Shown one piece after another: positions 1 to 6,361 of a stretch of DNA of 13,309 nt; the stretch's first letter is position 1; every line of letters starts with the position of its first letter. The notes under the pieces are model-generated. The model was not told the origin of the DNA and did no database searches. It saw only the letters and a program-made list of their open reading frames with translations. Source of the stretch: CAYPOY01 sp964412395 (lineage in GTDB: Bacteria; Chloroflexota; Anaerolineae; B4-G1); assembly GCA_964412395.1 (NCBI GenBank), contig CAYPOY010000127.1, positions 1 to 13,309 on the forward strand. The letters run 5' to 3'. Position numbers and translations under genes: made by a program.

Positions 1-635
1 GTGGACATAAATATGACCCGCTCGCAGATGTTCGTCACACGGTCGGCGATGCGCTCCAGGTTGTGAGTCACCCAGAGCAAATAAGTGGCCCGCGTAATGT
101 TTCTCGGGTCTTCCAGCATATAGGTTAGCAACTCCCGATAGACCTGGTCGCACAACCCGTCAATTTCCGCATCACGCTTCGCCGTTTCGAGCGCCAGGTC
201 CGGGTCGTGCTCCAAATACGCCTCCAGGCTGGCGCTGATCATCTCCTGGTCAATCTCGGCCATACGAGGGAGGTCAATCAGTGGCTTGAGATGTGGCTGA
301 TCGGCCAATCGCGTGGCAAGTTTCGCGATCCCGCTGGCATAATCCCCCATACGCTCCAGTTCGGTGACGATGTGGATTGCAGCAATGATGGCACGCAGGT
401 CTCTAGCCGCTGGCTGCTGGGTCGCGATCAGCCTCAGACATTGCTCCTCAACATCATACCGCCGGACATTGATCTTCTCATCATCGGCGATCACCTGGCA
501 GGCCAGATCCTTATCTTGCTCCTTGAGCGCCTGGATAGCCAGTTTGATAGCGGTCTTCGTCATCCCCCCCAGGCATAGGATATTACCGCGCAAATCTGTC
601 AGTGCCCAGTCAAACAACTCCCTGGCCTGGCTCAT
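1..635 (-). CDS. phoU: PhoU phosphate signalling regulator (3' end cut by window edge)
   Basis: PhoU is a cytoplasmic helical protein that restrains the phosphate-sensing kinase and the Pst transporter when phosphate is plentiful. The reading frame opens at the ATG at 633-635 (MSQARELFDWALTDL) and stays open to the left edge, giving 211 codons; the family is usually about 220 residues, so only a short C-terminal tail is missing. Both PhoU repeats are visible. The first carries QPAARDLRAI and ELERMGDYASGIAKLA. The second carries AEIDGLCDQVYRELL, then THNLERIADRVTNICERVIFM. These are the conserved E/D-rich, metal-binding helices of the family. The gene follows pstB on the same strand after 60 bp, the usual pstB-phoU order. 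It is probably the last or near-last gene of the operon that starts near 5343. Identification is by recognised motifs and is firm. Confidence 0.95.
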   Translation of the reverse strand, partial: MSQARELFDWALTDLRGNILCLGGMTKTAIKLAIQALKEQDKDLACQVIADDEKINVRRYDVEEQCLRLIATQQPAARDLRAIIAAIHIVTELERMGDYASGIAKLATRLADQPHLKPLIDLPRMAEIDQEMISASLEAYLEHDPDLALETAKRDAEIDGLCDQVYRELLTYMLEDPRNITRATYLLWVTHNLERIADRVTNICERVIFMS

Positions 636-695
636 TTCTCACCCCCTCCCGTCAACCAAGCGCGGCTGGCGAGATGCCCAGCAACCAGCATCCAG

Positions 696-1448
696 TTATC
701 CCATCCGCCCGGTGATGTAGTCCTCAGTCAGTTGTCGCGCCGGGCGCGTAAAGATTTTGCCAGTCTCGTCGTATTCCACCAGTTTGCCCAGCCAGAAGAA
801 GCCGGTACAGTCGGAGACACGGGCTGCCTGCTGCATATTGTGGGTGACGATGACAATAGTGTAACGCTCGTGCAGTTCCCGCATCAGGTCTTCGATCCGC
901 AGCGTGGCAGCCGGATCCAGCGCCGAGCAGGGCTCGTCCATCAGGATGACCTCCGGCTTGACAGACAACACCCGCGCGATACACAGCCGCTGCTGCTCGC
1001 CGGCCGAGATGTCGAGGGCGGAGGAATGTAGTTTATCTTTGACCTCATCCCACAGCATCACTGCCCGCAGGCTTTGCTCGACCAGGTCGTCCAATGGACT
1101 GGACCGCGCCAGCCCTAGCACTCGCGGCCCGAAGGCGACGTTGTCGTAGATGGACTGGGGGAAGGGATTGGGGCGCTGGAAGACCATCCCTACCCGGCGC
1201 CGCAGCTCAACCACATCCACGTCTGGCGTATATATGTTTCGACCGTCGAGCAGCACTTCCCCTTCGACCCGCGTGCCAGAGATGGTATCGTTCATACGGT
1301 TGAAACAGCGCAGGAAGGTGGACTTGCCGCAGCCGGATGGTCCAATGAGGGCGGTGATACGCCGCTCCTCAATGCACATCGAGATGCCGTGCAGCGCCTC
1401 AAAATCGTCGTAGTACACCTGTAGGTCACAGGTTTCGAGTTTGCTCAT
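696..1448 (-). CDS. pstB: PstB, phosphate ABC transporter ATP-binding protein
   Basis: PstB is the ATPase that powers high-affinity phosphate import through PstC/PstA in the inner membrane. The 250-residue product has Walker A GPSGCGKST at 36-44, Q-loop Q91, Walker B VILMDE at 167-172 with catalytic E172, and switch H203 in VTHNMQQAA. The PstB hallmarks FLRCFNRMND and QRPNPFPQSIYDNVAFGPR are present. The signature is ISAGEQQRL instead of the usual LSGGQQQRL, which is odd but leaves the Ser and one Gly. The ATG at 1448 is preferred because MSKLETCDLQVYY matches the normal family N terminus; a GTG at 1475, 3 bp after the kinase stop, would add nine residues and cannot be excluded. It lies between the histidine kinase and phoU. 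The pstS, pstC and pstA partners are not in the window, so they must be elsewhere or further left. Confidence 0.95.
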   Translation of the reverse strand: MSKLETCDLQVYYDDFEALHGISMCIEERRITALIGPSGCGKSTFLRCFNRMNDTISGTRVEGEVLLDGRNIYTPDVDVVELRRRVGMVFQRPNPFPQSIYDNVAFGPRVLGLARSSPLDDLVEQSLRAVMLWDEVKDKLHSSALDISAGEQQRLCIARVLSVKPEVILMDEPCSALDPAATLRIEDLMRELHERYTIVIVTHNMQQAARVSDCTGFFWLGKLVEYDETGKIFTRPARQLTEDYITGRMG

Positions 1449-1478
1449 CCTCCGCTTGCCCTCTGCCACGCTCACACG

Positions 1479-2693
1479 TTATTGGACACCCTCCAACGGT
1501 AGCGTGAACGTAAACGTCGCGCCATGTCCCTCCTCACTGCTGACATGGATCTCCCCTCCGTGCGCCTCAACAATTTGCCGCGTGATGGCGAGCCCCAATC
1601 CAGTTCCCAACGCCCGGCTCTCTGCACCGGGCACACGATAGAAGCGCTCAAAGATATTCGGCAAGGCATCTGCAGGGATACCCGGACCAGTATCAGCAAC
1701 ACTTACGATCAGGTGGTCCTCCTCGCCCCTCGCTGTGACCGTGACATCGTCACCGGGCCGACAATATTTGATTGCGTTACTCAGCAAATTGAGCATTACC
1801 TGGTGAAGACGTTGCGCGTCTCCCATGATAGATGGCAGGGCAGCAGGAATATCAACCAACAACACAATCTGCCTGGCATCAGCCTGTGGCCTCAATACAT
1901 TGACTGCCATGTGGATCACCGTGCTCAGTCCAACCGGATCTTGAGCCAAAGAGGCGCGGCCTGATTCCAACCGTGCCAGGTCGAGGAAATTATTCGTCAT
2001 CTCACTGATGCGCTCGGCTTCGCGTTGAATAATGTTCACAAACTGAGAACGCTGAGACGGTATCACCTCCGGTCGCTGTATGAGGTCAGCGTAGGCGATG
2101 ATAGACGTCAGCGGCGTGCGCATCTCGTGCACAATCTCGGCGATCAGGTCGGATTGCTGGAACAGCAGAGCATTTTGCACCGCCACCGCCGCCTGACCGC
2201 CCAGCACAGTCAACAGTTCGATGTCCTCTTCAGTGAACTCGATCCCACCCTCCTTGTTGATCGCCTCCAACACGCCCATCACCTTTTCCCTGGCGATCAA
2301 TGGGACAGCGAGGATTGAGCGGGTGGTAATAGTAGACTGTTCGTCCGCCTTCACGATGTTGCGGCCAAAGCGGGGGTCCTTGCGGGCATCCGAGACGACG
2401 AGAGGCTCGCCGGTTCGCACAACCCATCCCGCAACGCTGCCCTCCATAGGGACGATGATCGAGCGCACGGCCGGCGTATTGGTCGCCGCCTCGAAGTACA
2501 ACTGACTGCCCTTGCGGTCTACCAGCAGGATGGAACAGGCTTCCGTCTCAGTGAGTTCCTGCGCCGCCACGACGATACGATGTAGCAACGGGCGCAGGCT
2601 AAGGGTCGAATTCAACGAGCGGCTCATCTCAATCAGTCGCTCCAGCCGGGCCACACGTTCCCCGTCCTGTGTTGGTTGACGACGATCTACCAT
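1479..2693 (-). CDS. GAF-domain sensor histidine kinase
   Basis: This is a two-component sensor kinase of 404 residues. A short N-terminal helix leads into a GAF domain at about 30-175 (SILLVDRKGSQLYFEAATN, MGVLEAINKEGG, FTEEDIELLTVLGGQAAVAV). Then comes a HisKA dimerisation helix with phospho-acceptor H189 in EIVHEMRTPLTS. The HATPase domain shows an N-box (LNLLSNAIKY, about 301-310), G1 (DTGPGIP), F-box (IFERFYR) and G2 (GTGLGLAI). No membrane segment or signal peptide is seen, so it should act in the cytoplasm and sense through GAF. The start at 2693 (MVDRRQPTQDGERVARL) lies 4 bp after the sirtuin stop. An upstream in-frame start would overlap the sirtuin gene. Position directly before pstB and phoU suggests a PhoR-like role, which is inference. 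Its nearest receiver partner is the receiver-ParA protein at the operon front. Confidence 0.93.
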   Translation of the reverse strand: MVDRRQPTQDGERVARLERLIEMSRSLNSTLSLRPLLHRIVVAAQELTETEACSILLVDRKGSQLYFEAATNTPAVRSIIVPMEGSVAGWVVRTGEPLVVSDARKDPRFGRNIVKADEQSTITTRSILAVPLIAREKVMGVLEAINKEGGIEFTEEDIELLTVLGGQAAVAVQNALLFQQSDLIAEIVHEMRTPLTSIIAYADLIQRPEVIPSQRSQFVNIIQREAERISEMTNNFLDLARLESGRASLAQDPVGLSTVIHMAVNVLRPQADARQIVLLVDIPAALPSIMGDAQRLHQVMLNLLSNAIKYCRPGDDVTVTARGEEDHLIVSVADTGPGIPADALPNIFERFYRVPGAESRALGTGLGLAITRQIVEAHGGEIHVSSEEGHGATFTFTLPLEGVQ

Positions 2694-2697
2694 CGTC

Positions 2698-3471
2698 CTA
2701 TCCCCCTGCGCAGGCCTGAGCGACACGAGGCAACACCTCAGCAACATCAGCGTGGATGACCACCTCGGCTACGTCGTCAATGTAGGTAGGCGACAAATTG
2801 ACTACGATAAGATGCCCAGAGTGTTCATGTACCAGGAGAGGTAACTGCGAAGCGGGCATAACCTGCAGCGATGACCCTGCAATAAGCATCAAGTCGGCCC
2901 GGCGGACGTGCTCCATTGTCGCATTGACCACTTTGATTGGCAACTGTTCCCCAACGAACACGACGTTGGGTTTCATCACTCCCCCGCATGCGGCACAGCG
3001 AGGCACCTCCCCCGAAGCAAGAAAAGTATCCAATAGGTCCCCGGCGGGCACGATTCGATAGCAACTGATGCAGGTTGCCTCCCGCAGATGACCGTGTAAC
3101 TCCAACACCTCGCATGCCCCAGCCCGTTGGTGCAGATCGTCAATGTTCTGGGTAATGATTGCCTTCAACCAGCCACCGGCCTCCAGTTCCGCAAGCGCCC
3201 GGTGGCCAGGGTTGGGTTCGGCCATCAACAACGCCGCCACCATCGGCCGTACCCAGGCGTAGAACCGTTCAGGATTACGTCGAAAGACATAAATGGAGGC
3301 TACCTCCATTGGGTCAGCGTGCTCCCACAGCCCAACCCCCGGCGAACGGAAGTCAGGAATACCGGAGGAAGTGCTGATGCCTGCTCCAGTCAGCGCAATA
3401 GCATAATGAGCCTCTCGCAGAAGCGCCACAGCGTGTGCAATATCATCCGCATATTCGCCAGCATAGCCCAT
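2698..3471 (-). CDS. Sir2-family NAD-dependent protein deacylase
   Basis: Sirtuins remove acyl groups from lysine using NAD, giving nicotinamide and O-acyl-ADP-ribose. The 257-residue product has the NAD-binding motif GAGISTSSGIPDFRS at 29-43, TQNIDDLHQRAG at 107-118, catalytic H126 in ELHGH, and GSSLQVMPA at 199-207. A four-cysteine zinc site is formed by C134, C137, C159 and C162. Length and motifs are those of a complete small bacterial sirtuin. I do not see enough to fix the acyl preference (acetyl, succinyl or other). The ATG at 3471 (MGYAGEYADD) is 7 bp after the endonuclease V stop; an in-frame ATG at 3528 would overlap that gene and adds 19 residues unlike the family. The downstream kinase begins 4 bp after its stop. 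Tight spacing indicates co-transcription with the DNA-repair and phosphate-signalling genes. Confidence 0.95.
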   Translation of the reverse strand: MGYAGEYADDIAHAVALLREAHYAIALTGAGISTSSGIPDFRSPGVGLWEHADPMEVASIYVFRRNPERFYAWVRPMVAALLMAEPNPGHRALAELEAGGWLKAIITQNIDDLHQRAGACEVLELHGHLREATCISCYRIVPAGDLLDTFLASGEVPRCAACGGVMKPNVVFVGEQLPIKVVNATMEHVRRADLMLIAGSSLQVMPASQLPLLVHEHSGHLIVVNLSPTYIDDVAEVVIHADVAEVLPRVAQACAGG

Positions 3472-3478
3472 ATTTATC

Positions 3479-4180
3479 TCACAAATCACACAGCGTCGGC
3501 AGGCGAGCCGGTGGCAGAGATCCACCACCGGCCACCCGGTGCGCCCAGCGAGTCGGCTCTGGCAGACGATACCTGGTAGCGCAGTCCAATACTAACGCAA
3601 CCGCCGCTCTCAGGTCTACCCGATGTCCGATTGATACAAAGACCGGGCGAACACCGTCGCGCGTCCGCACGACCGCGCCGATCACCTCGTCCCCGTCAAT
3701 TAACGGAGTCCAACTGCCCTTCTGCTCGTTGGGTTCTACATACGTCCCGCACAAGCGTGACTTAGCACATCCCACAGCAGGCATGTCCAGCAAGACACCG
3801 AGATGAGTGGCAAGCCCCATACGGCGTGGATGTGCCAATCCCTGAGCATCGAATATCAACACGTCCGGCCGGTCCTCCAACCGCTCCAGCGCCGCCAGCA
3901 CGACCGGGCCTTCACGGAAAGCCAGCAGGCCCGGCACGTAGGGAAACGAAACGGGCATCTCCGCCGTGACCGCCTGAAAGGGCGTAAGGTTGGGATAGGA
4001 GAACAGCACCACAGCCGCCCGTGCCCGCTCCCCTTTCACGCTGACATCTACCCCTGCGACAATCTCCGGCTGACGATCGAGGGGTTCCACGAGCACGCGA
4101 CTGCGCAGTCGGCGCTGGATTTCTCTAGCCTCAGCCGATGAGACGTCCCAGGGATGGGTGAAAGTAGGCTGGACAGCCAT
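3479..4180 (-). CDS. nfi: Endonuclease V (deoxyinosine 3' endonuclease)
   Basis: Endonuclease V cuts DNA, or RNA in some organisms, one nucleotide 3' of inosine, and so starts repair of deaminated adenine. The 233-residue product is full length and has the family signatures AGVDVS, YVPGLLAFREGP and DAQGLAHPRRMGLATHLG. The metal-binding acidic residues map to D45, E90 and D111, which match in spacing the catalytic set known from the Thermotoga enzyme, and H186 sits in a conserved GHRVDL. The wedge-like YVPG motif is intact. The residue after D111 is A rather than the more common G, a mild change. The ATG at 4178-4180 lies 3 bp after the stop of the receiver-ParA gene; no strong Shine-Dalgarno is seen, so translation is probably coupled. 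The extreme C terminus (CDL) runs close to the sirtuin start. Confidence 0.95.
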   Translation of the reverse strand: MAVQPTFTHPWDVSSAEAREIQRRLRSRVLVEPLDRQPEIVAGVDVSVKGERARAAVVLFSYPNLTPFQAVTAEMPVSFPYVPGLLAFREGPVVLAALERLEDRPDVLIFDAQGLAHPRRMGLATHLGVLLDMPAVGCAKSRLCGTYVEPNEQKGSWTPLIDGDEVIGAVVRTRDGVRPVFVSIGHRVDLRAAVALVLDCATRYRLPEPTRWAHRVAGGGSLPPARLPTLCDL

Positions 4181-4183
4181 AAC

Positions 4184-5332
4184 TCAGACGTTAGCCAGAT
4201 ACTCAGCAACGTTTCGGAACTGCTGGGCAACCAGACTGTTCGGTTGCGTTATCACCATCGGCTTCCCTTGTTCGGCGGCCTGGAACGCCAGTTCGGGAGC
4301 TGGAGTGATCACGCCGGCGAGATCGTGTTGCAGCAGACCCTCTATCGCGTCCCTGGTAAAGGTAGATGCAGAAGCGGCCTTGTTGATCAGCACCACGCCG
4401 ATCCTATGTCTGGCGAGATTAAGCGACATGGTCATTTCATTTAACAGCGCCTGCGTCAACGTGAGCGCCACGCGGTGCGGCTCAGTGGCCACAACAACGT
4501 GATCACAACTCGATAGAATGCGACGGTTTGTCTCATCCAGGCTCACTCCAAGGTCCAACAGGAGATAGTCAGCCATAGCCCCAAGATGCTGAAGAATGAC
4601 CTCAGCATGGTCCGGTTGTACCAACGTTGCCACTCCAGGCGGCTTAAGCTGACCGCTCAGGATCCGCACACCAGTCCTGTGTTCCTCCAACTGGGCCTCT
4701 ACTATCCTCGCGTCAATGCGCTCGACCGGCTCGTCCAGCAATCGCGCTATCCCCCCGTGACGTCGCAACCCCAACTGGATGGAGGAGGCTGCCATACCAG
4801 ACTGCATGTCGGCCAGGATGACCTGCTGGCCCTTCGCAGGTCCCTGCGCCAATGCAACGGCGACATTCACTGCCAGGGTGGTGGTGCCCACGCCTCCCTT
4901 CGAGCCCAGAAAGCCGAGGATCTTGGCCCGGATCGGAGGCTGTTCCTCCACGCGACTCCGCGCCGAGCGCAACAGCACAGCCTCTACACGGGAAGTCAAC
5001 TCGTCTGGGTGAACAGGCTTGGTCAGATAATCGTCGGCTCCAGCCTGGAACCCAGCCACCTTGTCGTCCACCATCGTTTTAGCTGTGAACATGATGATCG
5101 GCAGATTGGCCGTGGCAGAGTCGGCGCGGAGTCGGCGGCAGACCTCATAGCCGTCCATGTCCGGCATCATGATGTCCAGAATGACCAGGTCTGGGTTTTC
5201 CGTCTGGGCTTTCTCCAAAGCTTGAGCACCCGACCTTGCAGCAATGATTTCGTATCCCCGTCGCTGCAACATCAGCCCGATCAGCTTCACGCTCTCCAGT
5301 TCATCGTCAACTACCAGGATTCTCTCAGCCAT
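4184..5332 (-). CDS. Response-regulator receiver fused to ParA/MinD-like ATPase (CpaE-like)
   Basis: The protein has 382 residues. Residues 1-125 form a receiver domain with the acidic pair D9/D10, phospho-acceptor D53 (LVILDIMMPDMDG), T83 (MFTAK) and K105 (LTKPVHPDEL). A short linker leads to a MinD/ParA ATPase domain with deviant Walker A GSKGGVGTTT at 143-152, an A'-like ILADMQSG, and Walker B DYLLLDLG. This order resembles CpaE/TadZ proteins, which place pilus or secretion machines at the cell pole, but their receivers are often degenerate while this one keeps all key residues. No DNA-binding output domain is seen, so the phosphorylation signal presumably acts on the ATPase. No tad/pilus gene is in the window. 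The start is supported by GGAGG five bases before the ATG. It is the first gene of the left operon, just after the promoter at 5350-5378. Confidence 0.9.
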   Translation of the reverse strand: MAERILVVDDELESVKLIGLMLQRRGYEIIAARSGAQALEKAQTENPDLVILDIMMPDMDGYEVCRRLRADSATANLPIIMFTAKTMVDDKVAGFQAGADDYLTKPVHPDELTSRVEAVLLRSARSRVEEQPPIRAKILGFLGSKGGVGTTTLAVNVAVALAQGPAKGQQVILADMQSGMAASSIQLGLRRHGGIARLLDEPVERIDARIVEAQLEEHRTGVRILSGQLKPPGVATLVQPDHAEVILQHLGAMADYLLLDLGVSLDETNRRILSSCDHVVVATEPHRVALTLTQALLNEMTMSLNLARHRIGVVLINKAASASTFTRDAIEGLLQHDLAGVITPAPELAFQAAEQGKPMVITQPNSLVAQQFRNVAEYLANV

Positions 5333-5349
5333 CGTCGCCTCCGCATATT

Positions 5350-5378
5350 ACTGTAGCACAGAACGCGATACTTGGCAA
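5350..5378 (-). promoter_or_regulatory. Sigma-70 promoter of the left six-gene operon
   Basis: Read on the minus strand, TTGCCA at 5378-5373 is followed by a 17-bp spacer and TACAGT at 5355-5350. Predicted transcription starts near 5343, leaving only about 11 nt before the ATG at 5332, with GGAGG (5342-5338) almost at the 5' end. The -35 box lies directly against the T-rich end of the tRNA-Pro terminator. Confidence 0.6.
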
Positions 5379-5413
5379 GAAAGCAAAAGAGGCAACCGCT
5401 TGGCTGCCTCTTT
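5379..5413 (-). terminator. Rho-independent terminator of tRNA-Pro
   Basis: On the minus strand, arms AAAGAGGCA (5413-5405) and TGCCTCTTT (5394-5386) pair perfectly. The pairing extends inwards by GCC/GGT to a four-base AAGC loop, so the stem is about 12 bp. A T-rich tail (TTTTGCTTTCTT) follows. It begins two bases after the tRNA. Confidence 0.85.
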
Positions 5414-5414
5414 G

Positions 5415-5489
5415 TCGGGGCGCCGGGATTTGAACCCGGGACCTCTACAACCCCATTGTAGCGCGCTAGCCAAACTGCGCCACGCCCCG
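5415..5489 (-). tRNA. tRNA-Pro (anticodon GGG)
   Basis: A complete 75-nt cloverleaf reads on the minus strand. The acceptor CGGGGCG pairs with CGCCCCG; the C1:G72 pair is typical of bacterial proline tRNAs. The D-stem is GCGC/GCGC. The anticodon stem CTACA/TGTAG encloses loop ATGGGGT, giving anticodon GGG with U33 in place. The T-arm is CCGGG, TTCAAAT, CCCGG, and the discriminator base is A. CCA is not encoded, so it must be added after transcription. Confidence 0.95.
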
Positions 5490-5499
5490 TGCAACCCAA

Positions 5500-5528
5500 A
5501 TTATAACAAAGAGTACGTCATTTGGCAA
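5500..5528 (-). promoter_or_regulatory. Promoter of tRNA-Pro
   Basis: Minus strand: TTGCCA (5528-5523), 17-bp spacer, perfect TATAAT (5505-5500), ending about 11 bp before the first tRNA base. The -35 box is identical to that of the operon promoter at 5373-5378. Confidence 0.8.
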
Positions 5529-5537
5529 ATCGAGATC

Positions 5538-5564
5538 CTGTCCACCGTTCACCATCGTGGACAG
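5538..5564. repeat. 8-bp inverted repeat between tRNA-Pro and the cNMP-domain gene
   Basis: CTGTCCAC (5538-5545) and GTGGACAG (5557-5564) are perfect inverted arms around an 11-bp spacer. The repeat sits about 10 bp upstream of the tRNA-Pro -35 box and about 75 bp upstream of the divergent promoter. It has operator-like size, but no regulator can be assigned. Confidence 0.4.
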
Positions 5565-5639
5565 TGGATGCCCCCCGTTCTTGAAGACGGGAACCAATGC
5601 ATTCTCCTCACCCACCCCCACTCCTACTCTGAACCATTG

Positions 5640-5668
5640 TTGCACACCCAGCAGAAGTATGGTAAAAT
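5640..5668 (+). promoter_or_regulatory. Promoter of the cNMP-domain gene
   Basis: TTGCAC (5640-5645), 17-bp spacer, TAAAAT (5663-5668). The predicted start near 5675 leaves a leader of about 16 nt, which contains the AAGGAGG ribosome-binding site. Confidence 0.6.
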
Positions 5669-5690
5669 CTTTCGTGAAAGGAGGGTGGCT

Positions 5691-6212
5691 ATGGCTAAGA
5701 AGATGGATAAGACCCAAAAATATGCCAATATCCTACGACAGGCAGACATCTTCTACGATCTGACCCATCCCCAGTTGGATATGATTGCGACCATCTGCTC
5801 AGAGGTCACACCCAAAGCCGGAGAGGTCATCTTCGAGGAGAACAGTGCCGGTGACGAGTTGTACCTCGTTGCCAGCGGGGAGGTGGACATCTTGGTCAGC
5901 CCTGCTCCTACTCAACCCACCTACCCCGGACACCTACCTCGTCCGTTGACCATTGCTACCATCAGACGCGGGCAGACCTTCGGTGAGATCGCGTTGGTGG
6001 ATCAAGGATTACGGTCGGCCTCAGCCCGCTGCGTTTCAAAAAAGGCACACCTCTTGGTTATACCCCGCGACCGGCTGATCAGGCTGTGCGACAGCTACCC
6101 CGACCTGGGTTACCGTCTGATGCACAACATAGCTGCCGACCTGGCATTCAAGATCCGTGGCACCGACCTGACGATTCGCGAACAACTGCTTTGGCGCCCG
6201 CGGGTGAAGTAG
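5691..6212 (+). CDS. Stand-alone cyclic-nucleotide-binding (Crp-type) domain protein
   Basis: The product has 173 residues. After a basic N terminus (MAKKMDKTQKYANILRQ) it consists of one cNMP-binding beta-barrel. Visible parts are the opening turn PKAGEVIFEENSAGDELYLVASGEVDI and the phosphate-binding cassette FGEIALVDQGLRSASARC, with the Glu and the Arg before the small-residue pair that hold the cyclic phosphate in CRP/PKA. C-terminal helices (LIRLCDSYPDLGYRLMHNIAADLAFKIRGTD) follow. There is no helix-turn-helix, kinase or membrane segment, so it is not a normal transcription regulator. It may regulate a partner protein by binding a nucleotide, or the ligand site may be only structural. The ATG at 5691 is chosen because AAGGAGG precedes it at good spacing; the frame is open further upstream but crosses the tRNA and promoters. 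It is flanked by two tRNA genes and appears monocistronic. Confidence 0.9.
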   Translation: MAKKMDKTQKYANILRQADIFYDLTHPQLDMIATICSEVTPKAGEVIFEENSAGDELYLVASGEVDILVSPAPTQPTYPGHLPRPLTIATIRRGQTFGEIALVDQGLRSASARCVSKKAHLLVIPRDRLIRLCDSYPDLGYRLMHNIAADLAFKIRGTDLTIREQLLWRPRVK

Positions 6213-6218
6213 CGCGAT

Positions 6219-6246
6219 TTGACATTTTGCGCTCGTTCGATATAAT
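6219..6246 (+). promoter_or_regulatory. Promoter of tRNA-Gly
   Basis: Perfect TTGACA (6219-6224), 16-bp spacer, perfect TATAAT (6241-6246), eight bases before the tRNA. The -35 box begins seven bases after the stop of the preceding gene. This is the strongest promoter in the window by match to consensus. Confidence 0.85.
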
Positions 6247-6254
6247 GTAAGTAT

Positions 6255-6326
6255 GCGGGTGTAGTTCAGCGGTAGAACGTCAGCTTCCCAAGCTGAATGT
6301 CAGGGGTTCGAGCCCCCTCACCCGCT
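6255..6326 (+). tRNA. tRNA-Gly (anticodon CCC)
   Basis: A 72-nt cloverleaf. The acceptor GCGGGTG pairs with CACCCGC, the D-stem is GTTC/GAAC, and the anticodon stem TCAGC/GCTGA encloses loop TTCCCAA, giving CCC. The T-arm is AGGGG, TTCGAGC, CCCCT, and the discriminator is T, usual for glycine tRNA. CCA is not encoded. A TTTTT run starts at the discriminator. Confidence 0.95.
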
Positions 6327-6333
6327 TTTTGTG

Positions 6334-6361
6334 TGGCCCTTCGTGGATACCCGAAGGGCCA
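6334..6361 (+). terminator. Strong stem-loop after tRNA-Gly, possible terminator or processing site
   Basis: Arms TGGCCCTTCG (6334-6343) and CGAAGGGCCA (6352-6361) form a perfect 10-bp stem with an 8-base loop. The T-run lies before the hairpin (6326-6330) and none follows, so it is not a textbook rho-independent terminator. A role in transcript end formation or 3' processing is inference. Confidence 0.45.

Noticed and set aside
4586..5356. Plus-strand open frame of 256 codons opposite the receiver-ParA gene
   Set aside because: The minus strand encodes clear receiver and ParA motifs throughout, and the plus-strand product is low-quality, His- and Arg-rich sequence.
5244..5690. In-frame upstream extension of the cNMP-domain gene
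   Set aside because: It crosses the tRNA-Pro gene, its terminator and two promoters; the ATG at 5691 has an ideal ribosome-binding site.
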